Assembly (NCBI RefSeq): GCF_000224145.3
Contig: NC_020175.2
Span: 2,928,381 to 2,992,380 of the forward strand
Length of the DNA stretch: 64,000 bases
Origin: Ciona intestinalis
Taxonomy: Eukaryota; Chordata; Ascidiacea; Phlebobranchia; Cionidae
Reading direction: 5' to 3'
The stretch's first letter is position 1. Every line of letters begins with the position of its first letter. The translations under genes were made by a program, and so were the position numbers. The notes under the pieces were generated by a model. That model saw only the letters and a program-made list of their open reading frames with translations. It had not been told where the DNA came from and ran no database searches. Of this stretch, positions 42,801-55,105 are shown piece after piece.

Positions 42801-45800
42801 TGTTTGTTGTACATGGAAGTTGTAATTTTGTTTCCTAATTTTTTCATTGTTATGATTCTGTTTTTAACCAAGCTTGTTAAATTAATTACTAAACAATGTT
42901 TTTTTTTAGTAAACTACCAAAAAAATCGTTTTGTTTTTTTCAACAAAGTCAAAGATAATGCTGTTTGTTATTTCTATTCATCTGTTGGTCTTTTAGGCGG
43001 TCATTTTATAAGCCTTGCTGTCTGTATATAATACTTTTTGAATATAGGGTAATTTTTGTATAGCGGGTTTACAATTTTAAAATAGACTGATGAGAGATAA
43101 GACACCACTGAAGGAAAAAATTATTTAATTAAAATTAAACAAAGAGAATTTCTAAAAGTTTTTTGTTTGCTAACAACCCAAAACTGGTTGTTGTCTAACC
43201 CTAATGAATACAATCTCTTAACTTTTTTCAGCTTTTTAGCGGAACTGCAAAGCCCTACTATGTCCCAACATATGCATCTGGTTTGGTGAGTAAAGCTTTT
43301 TCAGTTATCGGTATAATTGTTAAAATCTTTATTATTTCTTTAAAAAACATGTTTTATTTCATTAAATAACACATATCATTTCTTTAAAAACTGATTCTTT
43401 CTTTAAAAAACACCTATTATTTCTTACAAAACTTATACAGCTTTTGACCTGTTTTCGAAAAGACAATAATTTAATCAATATTTTTAACCACTTTCTCTTT
43501 TGCACTGTTTTAAAATGACTTTACCAAGCACTTCCCATGGCAGTAGCAGTCAGCTAGTCACAACAAATTTGCATGTAATTGTTAGATCCAGTCTACCAAT
43601 CTTGAAATATATAGTATGATTCTTATGTATACTCGCAAAATAATGTATTCATTTGTAGAAACTACACCCCATATGTAATTTACACATCTCAAAAAGTAGA
43701 ATATATATAATATAAGCAATGTTGCAGAGTAAATCCTATGGCATATAATACTGACCCTAAGACATTAAATTGCTTTCTGCCTTTCTCTAAGACAAAAAAA
43801 ATAAAACACTTTTATTTTATTTGGCAAATGTACTCCAGGGTTTATTGGAGCCTTCCAAAGAGTTAAAACCGGTTTCAGCAGCTGAAAAAATAACCGCAAT
43901 CTCTCCCACTGACAAAGTAGCTCCTGTAAGTATTTCAGTCTTCAAAAATTTTATAGAGGTTTCATAATATAGTAGGGTGGGGGAAGATTCTATTTTGTCG
44001 TTCCATTTATGAGTAAACAAAGAACACTCAAAGAATTATAAAATCATATTCTTCTGACTCCCATTGTTAATTTTTTAAAACACAATCAGGATATTTGATA
44101 TTATGTGCTAAAGGTGTCCCATCTTCTCCCACCCTACAAAACAATATGTTTTAATATATTGACATATAACAACTTTAAAACATAACATTCCTTTAAGCTC
44201 TGTTCCTCTACAATTTAATGATTTCATTTGCTCATAAATAAATTATAAACCCTTGAAAAAAATTAATAATTTTAGAAGTATGTAATGTATTAATAAACAA
44301 TTCTGCGGTCTTAAATGTGACCAGGTGTTGCCAAAGTATCTTATTGGCCAATTAATTATTTTTATTTGTTTCTTTGATTACGGTAGCGAAGATTTTAAAA
44401 TATTTTAAAACGAAAAGACAGGATATAGTGACAAAACAACAGTTGTTAAAACACGCTTACAGTTAAAAACATATTTACATTTAATTGGAAGAAAATAAGC
44501 GTGGTCGCTACACAGCAAACAAACAAGCCATTTATGTTAAATATTTTCAAGTTAAACTTCTATTCTTACTGTACTTTACATAAATCAATACCTGAAGTGT
44601 GGTAGCAACTTCAGCCAACAGCTCCAGCTACTCATTATAGCAAAAATAATGACATCATACAATCAATTTGTATAAGAGACTGACAATGCCTGTTAAACAA
44701 TAGGTTGAAAAAATCTTATTAGCCCTTTAGGGACGAGTAATGCAAAAACGCATTTTGAAACACAAGTTCACAAAAATGTTCATAAGTTTTTTGTAGTTGG
44801 TAAAAGTTTTTACAGTTCGTTTTATTTGAAAGACAAAGGAATTATCTACCAATATAAAGTTTGAAAAAGGCATCATAGCATTTAACAGTGTTTAACAAAT
44901 TTGATTTGAAAACTGTTAAAGTATTTTTTAAAAGGTTAGTCCATTTTCTGCCCCAAAACATTTTTTTGTTTGTAACCTTTTTTGCTTTTTTTGTCTGTTA
45001 CCTTTTCGTACCACCAGATCCTTACCATTGTAATCAATTAACAATAACAATATTACACTGCATATATTTTATTTACCCTTCAGTTACATTTAATTCACAA
45101 AAGGATAAAGTACAATTAATTCATTCCATAAACAGTGAGCCCTTTCAGGTACATTTTTTATTATATTTTTCGTCCCACTTGGAAGCAAACAATAAAAATT
45201 TAAACAACTATAAAACCGGATCCTTACTACTCCCATAGGCCGTTGTTAATTGTTTACAAAAACATCAGGATACTTGGATATTATGTGCTAAAGGTGTCCC
45301 ATCTTCCCCCACCCTATATATTATATTAATATTACATAGTACTAATATTATATAATTATAGTATCTTTATGTTACAGGTTGATGGTGATGCGGTTTGGGA
45401 AACAGAAACAGGTTTGTATCTAAGCAACTTACTGGTCATTTTTCTTGTTTTAGATTTAGGTTAGTTTTTATATCATTATTTTTATAGCAGTTGCCAATTA
45501 GAAAACTTTATAATGTTGAAGCCAGCGTTATACATTATCGGACAGTGGAACAATAGCACAGCCAGTAAGCTGATTTCACAGCCGCTTTAAAACTTTAAAA
45601 AAGGCAAAATTCCTTCAAAAATGATCACATAGAAAGTAATAAACTTGGTAACTCATAAGCTGGCACGAGGTGAACGCCCAGGTTTAACGACTGTCGTTTA
45701 CCAACCATGCGAGAATAAAGTTACATTTTAGCACATTTTTCACTATGTTATGCTTCTTATTTTTATGTAATTTGTTTATGAGTGGTATTTTTTGAACTGA

Positions 45801-47198
45801 CTGTGCCACTACAAAGTACTGTTATTACTTTTTAATAAAATTTGGTTTCTTTTGCTGTTATTTTGTAAATTTGCAAATTTTTGGTCGTTTACAGTTCGAA
45901 CTGAAGTATGTCTGCAAAACTTTAATTATTATTTTAATTTTTTTGTAATATTTAGTACATTGTATTATGACTTCATAGTAGTTTTCGTACTTTGTAGTTT
46001 TCGCACTAACTTTTATTGCATGGCCACTTGTAGGAGGTAGCAAGCACGTAGTCACTGATGCATGTCATACTGGTGTCGGGGGTGTAGCGACATCTAGTGT
46101 GCTCGATTCCTGTAGTTTAGATCTTGATTTTTTCGACAAACCTTCGCCCAATGCATCTTCACACAAAAACAAATCAGGTTGAATTTTTTTCAATCCATTT
46201 TTTTGATCTTTGTTTCCTTTTTTGATTTTTTGTCAGGTTAAATTTTCACATTTTTTACTTTTTTTTAAAAAATTTTTTATGTTGAACTTTTTTTAATCCC
46301 CCCATTTTTTTTTCTATACTGGAATATTGCTCCTTTAAAACGGGGCTTCTCAAATCATTAGTCCGACTCAGACTCAAAACTAGATTTCTATTTCGTTTAG
46401 TTGTGTAGCTGGCTATTGGTTATTAAAACCTTTTAAAATTAGTTTTTTGACCGAAGTTTTACCAGTAATTTTTTTGCGTATTTTTTTAATTGTTTCCGTA
46501 AGAGTTCTGAATCACTTCTTTCAATTTTAGATTTGTAGCCAGCTTTACCTGTCTACCATTTCCACATTAACTCATTATCAGTGTATACGATTTGAATTTT
46601 AAAAAGGATTTCTTAAAATTTGGTTAAAAATTACCTAATTTTTAAATTCAACCAGTGTAACAGACAAGAGACAGCAGTATGTAGTTCATTAAAATCAATG
46701 TTTATTTTTACATAGTATTTTAAATAACTTGATTTTTAATTGTTACTCTATGTTTTAAAGCACTGTAGCATCAAATTCAACATATCATTGTCACTGCATC
46801 TGCTCAAATTATCATTTTCACTTTAAAAAACCTTATTGGCACATTTCTTGCTTTTGTAATGTTGATGCAGTTTGCAAATAGGAATTTTTATTTTTGCAAA
46901 TTTTTTGTTGCAAATTTTAATGTACATTCTCCTCCCAGATCAAGACAAAATTGATCCCGAGCTCCTCCAGCTCGCGATGAAGGTGACTCCGGACACAAAT
47001 CCTAAGAAACCAGATCCTCTTTCGAAGATCCTCGCATCCCTTGGAGTTGCCTCATCCCGGAAAACAATGAATGCAGAGGAGGATGAGGACATCAGTGAAG
47101 AAGGAAGAAAAGTCCTCCAAAAACTTCCAGACCTTTCCTTTATGCGATCGACTGTCCTTATGTTTCCATTGCAAAGTAAAATATCAACCACGGATTAA
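39820..47198 (+). CDS. AFTPH: aftiphilin
   Basis: Clathrin accessory protein of AP-1/AP-2 trafficking, found on trans-Golgi and endosomal membranes with its gamma-synergin and HEATR5B partners. It is 803 aa. Exons are 39820-41343, 41781-41965, 42450-42573, 43232-43285, 43839-43925, 45378-45411, 46034-46177 and 46939-47198. The first exon-1 donor (gtg|gtgatt) is inferred; the rest are clear. Exon 1 (508 codons) is acidic and disordered, with adaptor-ear binding repeats: DDFTDF near the N terminus, DFGDFGAF (about 182), DDFNDFANF (about 374), DDFGDFG (about 444) and NDFGDFGSF (about 475). The C-terminal part matches human aftiphilin: FQWNGS, SLGIKTQNILF, YASGLGLLEP, PVSAAEKI, LDLDFFDK, DPELLQLA and KLPDLSFMRSTVLMFP. 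Confidence 0.96.
41443..41642 (+). mobile_element. TAGTAGGGTGG MITE
   Basis: aaggtgggggatgatgggac start and catcttatcacaccttactg end. In intron 1 of aftiphilin. Confidence 0.85.
42196..42282. repeat. two-copy tandem repeat (about 46 bp)
   Basis: gttaattcacaaccctaaag ctaaaggtct occurs twice, in intron 2 of aftiphilin. Confidence 0.85.
43970..44138 (+). mobile_element. TAGTAGGGTGG MITE
   Basis: tagtagggtgggggaagatt start, with the next segment shortened, and cttctcccaccctac end. In intron 5 of aftiphilin. Confidence 0.85.
44338..44562 (-). mobile_element. non-LTR 3' tail
   Basis: Reversed: attacggtagcgaagatttt, aaaacgaaaagacaggatat, ttgttaaaacacgcttacag, aagcgtggtcgctac, aacaagccatttatg. In intron 5 of aftiphilin. 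Confidence 0.75.
45146..45318 (+). mobile_element. TAGTAGGGTGG MITE, left end missing
   Basis: cccataggccgttgttaatt and aaaggtgtcccatcttcccc. In intron 5 of aftiphilin. Confidence 0.8.
45535..45735 (+). mobile_element. tRNA-derived SINE, degraded
   Basis: aatagcacagccagtaagct, ggtaactcataagctggcac, catgcgagaataaagttaca. In intron 6 of aftiphilin. Confidence 0.75.
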
Positions 47199-47199
47199 A

Positions 47200-48500
47200 C
47201 CTATTTTTTAAAATGTTTTTTCTCACTTTTTTCACGTTTTTTTCGACAAAAATATTTTTTTCCACTTTTTTTAACATTTTTTCCACAAAAATGTTTTTTC
47301 TCCTTTTTTAGTTAAAATAAGTTTACATAGCAACATACACCATATCAATGAAAATAACTTCTATTATGCCACTTGCCCAAAAATATGAACTAAATAATGT
47401 TAAATTATAAAACCCCCTATTTTTATTCTGGCATTTAATCTAAAACAAAATGGAAAAAATAGTGCTAACTAAATTATATAACTACATATATGCGTTTCTG
47501 TATTTTTTAGATCAGGCACAATTTTCACGTCAAGTGAAATTCCCTAAACCAACATGTAATAACTAGTCTATTTCCCAGTAAGCAAAAGCCTACAACGCAA
47601 TACCCTTGCATTTTTAGTTCTCATATTCCTCAATTAGCTAGGTACTGTATTGTCATTTTATAATTTTACGTTTGAATATTTTATTCCCTATTTTAGTGTT
47701 AGTTATTCTTTTCGTCAGTAGGTGTCATTTTCATGGTCAGTACTTCTCCAAATGTCTGTAACTAGGAGTGGTTTAATTATATACAATGATTTTAAAGCAA
47801 CAGTTATGCTTTATTGAGCATGTAGTGTAACTACACGACGGGATGTATTTTTCTTTGACAAAGCAAATTTAATATTTTATGTCAGCCGAATTCTGCTCAC
47901 AGTCTGTGTAATGTAACTCAACTTTTAAAAATAGCTGTGTGCTTTCAATGCCAGTATATGAAGGAAATGGCAACGGACCAAATGTTTTTCATATTTAACA
48001 AATTTCTTTATAATTCAATCTACAGCAACCATTGTGCAATTATACTTCTCTGTTCAAGTGAAAATTTTACATATTTCTTGTGTTCGTTGTATTTTTATTT
48101 GTTTTTACATCCAATTTACAGCAACCGAATAGTAAAGCATCCAAAGATGCACAACAATTGAAATATTAATTTTTTAATGAAACTGGAAAAAAATCTTATT
48201 TTTTTTAATCATTAATTTTTTCGGATTCTCTTAATTTAACTTCAATTTAAAAATCTGACACACTGTGCGTTTTAAAAATTATGGTATCGAACTAACACTT
48301 TAATTGAAATATTATCATTATTTATTTGCCTGTCCACATTTATACTTCTATTTTAATTGTTAAATGGTTTTGGAGTAGGGTGATTTTGTAATTGCATTTT
48401 TTCTAGATAGCAGTGGTAAACGTTTGAGCTGCTACCTAGCGTAAGAATTTGCACGTATATTTTTAAAACGACACACTGCTTACTGGTAGTTTGGCCTCAT
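47200..48500. other. aftiphilin 3' flank, no further gene
   Basis: Very T-rich sequence with ttttttc runs near 47210-47310. No exon supported. Confidence 0.5.
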
Positions 48501-48515
48501 TGTACTTGCGTGTCC

Positions 48516-48674
48516 TATGAATACATTTACAATGGCCATTAATTTGACCAAATCATCTGATAAGAAACATCGAGTTAAAGATCAACAGTGGTTCGAGTTG
48601 TGGACCAACAGTCCGGCTGAGCGGCAGGACGCTAATTAGTTTCTCGAAGAAGACACAGCAACTGCAAACCCGAA
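48516..48674 (+). other. possible orphan exon with a stop
   Basis: From ATG 48534 the frame reads MAINLTKSSDKKHRVK, then DQQWFELWTNSPAERQDAN, a TAG, then FLEEDTATANPK up to a donor-like aag|gtacaag. The composition is protein-like, but I recognise no family. It may be a short coding exon ending at the TAG, or a decayed exon. A second short frame at 48864-48964 (MSDHSEKRTSIYYAQ) lies beyond a SINE and might belong with it. Confidence 0.25.
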
Positions 48675-48689
48675 GGTACAAGTTTTGAA

Positions 48690-48862
48690 TATGAATGAAT
48701 GAATGTGTAACTTGCTTTATCGTCGCGTGGCCGAAAAAAAACGACAGTCGTTGTTTTAAACACGGATGTTCTGTTTTATACGTTTCTTCCCAGCCAACGA
48801 GTTACCATGTACCTTACTTAGTGGGTGTATTTTTTTCTGTAGGGCTGAGAATTTATTTTAGA
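48690..48862 (-). mobile_element. tRNA-derived SINE, 3' portion
   Basis: atgaatgaatgaatgtgtaa tail, ctttatcgtcgcgtggccga, cagccaacgagttaccatgt; reversed. Confidence 0.8.
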
Positions 48863-49148
48863 CAAACAATGAGTGACCACTCGGAAAAAAGAACAAGTAT
48901 ATATTACGCACAAAGTCACAACTTGAATGATCCGCAATCACATAGATATATTGAGAACAATTGACAATTTATAAGAAGCATCATGGTAAGAGCAAATTTA
49001 CATACTCGCTTGATTAATGACTAAGTTTGTTTGTTTTTCGAGATATTATCGTTTGAGGTCATTATCAACAGTTAATGAGAGAATAATTAAATACCACACA
49101 AAGTGATGAGCTTTTAGTTTAATAAAGTTAGCATATTTTGTCAATATA

Positions 49149-49336
49149 TAGTAGAATGGGAGAAGATAGGACACCTTTTCGTTTTATTTTCTTGACCCAT
49201 TTGGTGGTAAACAAAGAACTTTTAAAGAATTATTAAACCGTGGGCTTACGACTCCCATAGATCGTTGTGAATGGCCTAAAACGCGTCAGGATATTTGGAT
49301 AATAAGTGGTAAAGGTGTCCCGTCTTTACCCTATTA
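49149..49336 (+). mobile_element. TAGTAGGGTGG MITE
   Basis: tagtagaatgggagaagata start and gtgtcccgtctttaccctat end. Confidence 0.85.
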
Positions 49337-49339
49337 CAG

Positions 49340-50660
49340 TTCTTGATAATTTGCGCTAACAAAATTGATTGCTGAACTTTATGAGATTAAATTAAACGAA
49401 TTAAAGAGTATTCGTTTAGCAAATTTAGATTACCACGTATTTAGGTAAAATTTTATTAATTTTTCTTAACTTTGCGGTAATTTGATTTTATCTACGAAAA
49501 CAGCTTTTAGCAGTGTGTAATATGATGCCTTGCTTAATGACTATGTTGAAACGAGATGTAGCGTGGTGGTGCTGGTACGCTGTGGTTGCGCTCGTAACTG
49601 ATTTCAAGTGTGATGGCCTATCCGTGACCTCGCTGGGAAATGTGTACTTCGTGGGCTAAAGTGTACTTAAATGGCCAAACGGGCCATTTCGGACCTTGAG
49701 GGTTCGGCCGCTACACTCCGTGTGTCGTTTCCCCTTAATTTTTCGACAGCTTTTATTGAACGATGAGGTATATCGTGATTCTCCCACCAGTTAAGCTATT
49801 TTAAACGCCCAAAAGCCAAAAGAGGAGACACCAGGTTGAACTAAGCGCTTGTGTCGTAATGAGAAACTATAGGGGCGAGTTTTCTCGCACAAGATTCATG
49901 TTCTAGTGCTTGGTAAATAAACGTACAAGCATTCGATGCTAGTCTATATACGGGGCGTCGGTTAATATAACAAGCCACCTCCCTCAATTGTATAATTGGG
50001 CCCATGTATCAACTTCCGTAGCTATTTATCTAGAGCCATGTAATTTGCAGGAGAAATTCGCCACCGTGAAAATTCGATTCCCCGAATTATCCGCCTACCT
50101 ACCGTGTCTTGTAAAAGCATGTTTCCGTAGTACATTTGTATACAGTAATTTACTTTCGAGAAAGGCAATAAAAATGTTGCAAATCTTGATTGTTTTGAAC
50201 CCATATGCTTAAACACGACAGAGATAATGCCTCCAATAACATTTACACAGTACAAGAACAAGAGTCTTCATATTATTTTTCTCGCAGCGTCAGCGCAGTG
50301 TTGACCGCACATTTTCTTTTTCACCACCTCCAATAAAACGGCTCCGTGTCAACACTTTCGGAATTATGCAACCTTCGGGGAAGGTATCATGTCGCTGATT
50401 CTAATCTGTTTTTTAATCGATATACCGTACGTAGCTTGACTTTTTGAACTTACCTGACGGCGGATAAATATATGCGCGTTGGTGGCGCGACTTCAGCGGT
50501 AAAAAACTGTTCATAAATAAAAACTCCTACGGGTATGGAATTACCTCTGTGTCTAACCTTTTTGTACTACTAGCTATCGTATGTCTCATCGACAACTGCT
50601 AAAATATTCCTATCAGTAATTAGATTCGCCACCTTCAAAGTTAAAAAAGATGTTTATTTG
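49340..50660. other. gene desert, no gene seen
   Basis: Unique-looking sequence. Open frames at 49988-50261 lie on both strands and overlap, with no family resemblance. Confidence 0.45.
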
Positions 50661-50665
50661 AAAAA

Positions 50666-50783
50666 AAGGGATGGGAGCCGTGAGGATAAAGTTTTATAAA
50701 AAATCGTTAAATGTTTGTTTACTACCAAATTGGAAAAGAATATAGATTGAAAAGGTGTCCCATCTTCCCCCACCCTACTATAT
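50666..50783 (-). mobile_element. TAGTAGGGTGG MITE, half copy
   Basis: gatgggagccgtgaggataa to cttcccccaccctactatat; abuts the next half copy. Confidence 0.8.
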
Positions 50784-50938
50784 ATCCAAATATCTTGATC
50801 GTGTTTTAAACAATTAACAGCGGTCTATGTGAGTCGTGAGGATATGGTTTTATAGTACTTTCATTGTTCTTTGTTTACTATCAAATGAGACGAGACAATA
50901 GTATGAAAGGGTGTCCCATCTGCCCCCCACTACTGTAT
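50784..50938 (-). mobile_element. TAGTAGGGTGG MITE, left end missing
   Basis: ccaaatatcttgatcgtgtt to catctgccccccactactgt. Confidence 0.8.
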
Positions 50939-50939
50939 T

Positions 50940-53055
50940 GCCTTTTTTATAACCACCATTAGGTAGTGGAACATTGATCCCTTTAAGAATACTGTAAGCG
51001 TCTTTTTACGTTTGGAACATTATTATCTTCATATACCAGTTATCGTGTTCAGAAAAATGCATGAACTTAACGCGAACCTAATGCTTGGGAATTATAAAGT
51101 TTGTTAAGCTGTGGACAAAACCAATAATAAATTGTATAGATAAGGTGGTACATAAGACTTACTTTAGTTTTAATATTGCGCAGGAACTAAACAGTAAGTT
51201 GGGAAAAAACAGCATTTTGGTCAAACGGATTTTAAAATCGACTTAGGTTTAAAAAAAACGCCATATATAGCTAGGTTACAGCATGTAAAGCATTGGCTGC
51301 GGTTTTCGCCCCAAAGAAACGTGACGTGCGGTACATGGCGGCCCCGCGATTGAGCAATTCCGCAACACCCTTTCTTCACTTTTGATATAAACAGGCAGAC
51401 ACGCATGATGCTTAACTTTGTTTATTACGGGGCAGATTAGGTAACACACCTGGTCGCGCCAGAAGATCAATTAAGACCCCATGGCTGATATTGAGCGCTT
51501 TCTTTCTAGATATAAAGCCACAATTAGGCAAATGCCGCGGGCATAAGACAATCGTGTACTAAACGTTATGGCAATAAGATATTAAGGAACGGCCTGTAAT
51601 ACCCTTAGCACAATACGTTGGCACTTGTAATGTCCTCTGTTAAGTACACAGACGTAAACCTTATTAATATTATTATTATTAATGTAAACATGCAACGCGT
51701 GTTTACTTTTTTCTGCAATACCAGCTTTTTACTTCATTATGTACCTCTTAATGTGTCAAAAATTGTTTTCGTGCAAGGAGAACTTTCGTATGTTATTCTA
51801 AGTATGCGTGACGAAGTCATCAACCACACGATTTCTGAATCATTTGTAACCGCACCTGTTAGCTGTACATCCAAAAATAGAACAAACTAAGCAGTGCTCG
51901 GTACCAGAATTGGTCTAAATTGGCAGATTCCTACGGCGTTTGGACGCGATGTTCATTTTCGTGTAAGTTTATTAATCAAAACCTTCAAAAATCTCCAAAT
52001 TCGTGTAATCTAGTGACAGTTTGGTCTGTGCTCTGCGGACGTGCGATCATTTATTACCTCCGAGGCGAGTCAACCATAAACAAACGTTACAGGTTTTTAC
52101 CAGCATACGTAGAACTTGCGCAAGTTCAGCACAGCAACTGCGGGTCACCAAAAGGTCACACAGCAGTGTTTCCAAACCCCAGTGGTGCAAGATCGTTTTT
52201 TCGGGTAGTTGTTTATTTGTCTCGTGGTTTCTGTTTGTGCAACCGTACAGTTTTGTGTCGGAAAATGGCTTGTTTTTTTCGGGGTACTAGAGTCCGTTCG
52301 TTTTAATCAAGCAAACGTTCTTTGATATCAGTAAAATCGGATGCGCCCTGGGCTATGACGTCAGCAAATATGGCGTCAACTGAAACCTAATTCAATTACT
52401 TGTGTGTAGATTTCATTGCAATCTATGTTTGGCAGCACATGTGAGGGAGTCTAAATTCGCTTTCAGTGTAAAGGCAAGCTTAGTCTAATTAAAAATATCA
52501 CAAGAACGCCTAAAAGGTCGTAAGACCATTACCCGTTCATCCAGATCTGATATAACGAACACGACGTTGGTGTTTTTACCAATTCCTTGTTCGTCCTGAC
52601 ACTCCGAACTAATTGAAGTTCTTTTCACTTTCCAAATAACCTTAATTTGAACTCTTTATCGATTCTCGGTGGCTGTCGTGCTGACGTAGGCATTTGCACC
52701 TGAGACCAGAAACTTAGTGATCGCTAAATCTTTATGGCGAAATCTCAATTTCGTGTCGGAACTCTCGTTGCTTAAGATTTGATCTCCGTTGCAGGCGGAA
52801 ATATACGCAACCGCTCTGTTTGCTAAGCTTCCGAAAATACACATGTCCGATTATAACTGTTTAATTTGGAATGTTAGAGACAGATGCAACATGCTGTTGT
52901 TGCAATTGCATGTCCCACTTTAAATTAGCCTTATAATGAAAAACGCATTTTTCTGGTTTGACTTGACCCGGTAACTTTTGGCATAAACTCTCAGTGTGTT
53001 TGGTGCTCGTGTGATTGGCAGGTGATTTTGGAATAAATGAATAAATAAAGAAACG
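50940..53055. other. repeat-poor, gene-free block
   Basis: About 2.1 kb without MITE or SINE, somewhat richer in G+C than its surroundings between 51900 and 52900. Two overlapping forward frames (51920-52306 and 52021-52290) resemble nothing I know. A perfect TGACGTCA lies at 52356-52363 with a second gcgtca 18 bp on, so the block may be regulatory. Confidence 0.4.
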
Positions 53056-53222
53056 AATGAATGAATGAATAAATGAATGAATGTAACTTACATTATATCC
53101 CGGCGTAGCCGAAAAAGAACAGTCGTTGTTTTCCGTTTCATAAACCTCGGTTGTTCCGTTTCATATGTTCCGTTTTATACACCTCGTGCCAGCTTGAAAA
53201 GTATGTTACTTTGTAGGTGATG
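53055..53222 (-). mobile_element. tRNA-derived SINE, 3' portion
   Basis: gaatgaatgaatgtaactta tail, cccggcgtagccgaaaaaga, acacctcgtgccagcttgaa; reversed, with gttccgtttcata duplicated. Confidence 0.8.
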
Positions 53223-53644
53223 CTTAATAAGTTAAATCCGATGTTAAAAAGCAGCTCAAAGAATAGAAAATTGTTTAACTAAACCACGTTAAAGTATATC
53301 GTGACGCAAACTTACTCAAGTTCACGCCCAAGACAAGTAATCGAATCTCCGAAACTCGTTTTTAAATCACGACTTTTCGCTGCCCTAATTCGTGATGTGC
53401 CCCACCGAGGTACAGTCGCGTTACTTAGTTTATTTACCCAACATAGGCGTTTATTGCAAATGACGTTACCTTTTGAATATACTTCCCGGCAGCGTAGCTT
53501 ACCCGTATAACCACAGTGGTGAACAGTAGGCCACGGATAAAGTTTCCCTGTACAATTTATATTGAATAACTACGCAACGTACCTATCAAGATATTTTCTA
53601 CAACACAGGATGGCAATTTCAATGCAATTCTTTCCGAGTATGTA

Positions 53645-53833
53645 TAGTAGGGTGGGGGAGATGGGACACCTTTTTATTCTACTTTACTGTCCCATTTAAT
53701 AAGAAACAAAGAACATTTAAAGAATTCTAAAACCGTATCATCACGACTCCCATAGACCGTTGTTATTTGTTTAAAACACGATCGGGATATTTAGATATTA
53801 TGTGTTGTGTCCCGTATTTCCCCACCCTACTAT
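53645..53833 (+). mobile_element. TAGTAGGGTGG MITE
   Basis: tagtagggtgggggagatgg start and tttccccaccctactatat end. Confidence 0.9.
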
Positions 53834-54277
53834 ATCCTCTGTTGCAACACATGTGGTGTAAAAACTCACACAAGCCTTAGAATGTAGTTGCTTCGTTCCG
53901 TAACAAACATTACAAGGGCGTGTGTGGGATTGCGGTTTTATTTTGACAGTTGGAACACGAAATTCGGCAAATTTTACGTTTTACATTTTACAAGTCTAGT
54001 TTTCGTCCGCGACCTCTGCTGTAATAACAAACATTAACAGAATTAAGCATTTTGACGTCATCTCAATTATCTTCACATCGCGGGTTTATATTTGTCAATT
54101 TTATTTTTCGTTTAAGTTTTCGAAACGATTCGACTGTACCACAAAAAATAAATGACTGTATTTAAACAAAATAATCTCCCCATAGATATACACCAATTTA
54201 ACCATTACGTGTTTGCAAAACAGCTAGGATTCAAACAAAAAAGATGAAGTAAAACAAAAAAAGAAGAAGTAAATAGA

Positions 54278-54542
54278 GTAACTCAATTAACACCGTCGTT
54301 TTAAATGTGCATTTTGAAATAAGGGGATTACATAACCCATAATTTCTTATAGAGTAAATGAGCCAGTTGTAAGTACAGTATTGGTAGCCTGAATGAGCAC
54401 CATTTTGTAAATTAAGGGTAAATCCAATATTTATCTTGGTCAAATGGATAAAACATACAAAAAAGGGTTACAAAATCCTGGGTTATGTAATCCCTTTATT
54501 TCAAATTGCACATTTAAAGCGACAATGTTAATTGAGTTATAC
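54278..54542. mobile_element. second MITE type with about 60-bp inverted repeats
   Basis: The left end gtaactcaattaacaccgtc ... aggggattacataaccca is mirrored at the right by gggttatgtaatcccttta ... gacaatgttaattgagttat. The element is about 265 bp with no coding frame. Confidence 0.85.
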
Positions 54543-54748
54543 TCCAAATCGTTTTAGCCTGTATATGTGTATACCTCATAATCGTATTACAAAACGATTT
54601 CCGAGCCTAATATGGACATATACTGCAATCAAAGAAATGCGGTGTCGGCTGCCACGATACAACGTCAGCTTTAAATAAACATCGCTATTGGCGATCTGCT
54701 ACTTACGGAAAAAAATCTCGCACTTTTTTCCACACGCCGTTTGCTGGG

Positions 54749-54758
54749 TTATAAATAC
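54749..54758 (+). promoter_or_regulatory. possible TATA box of the secreted-protein gene
   Basis: ttataaatac lies about 355 bp before the start codon at 55106, in sequence free of repeats. The transcription start is not known, so this is only suggestive. Confidence 0.25.
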
Positions 54759-55105
54759 GAGGTACAGGCGGTGATTTCATCCAACTTTGTTGGGTTGTAG
54801 AAACCAACTGTACCTGGCAAGGCTTCGGAATTTTAATTCGTTTGTTTGATGGCAAAATGGCATCAGAATTTCGGATTTTTGGATTCGCAATGTAAAACTT
54901 CTGTTACGAAATTTGGCAAAGATATTTTAGTCATTTTTTTTATAAAAAATGTAAATGTATTCGAGCTAAGTGTAGAAAATCGAACACAAAACATTAGTTT
55001 CACGCATCTTAGACTAAATTTATCTTTTTGTTTCTTTAGACTGGTCAAATTCAAAGTTTTCAAAAAGTTTAAAATTTGTTTCTGCTTAAAATCTCAAAGT
55101 TGAAG

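Noticed and set aside
51920-52306. 128-codon forward frame in the gene desert, with an 89-codon frame overlapping
   Set aside because: No recognisable domain, no signal peptide, two overlapping frames of similar length, and no splice partners. Probably chance in a G+C-richer block.
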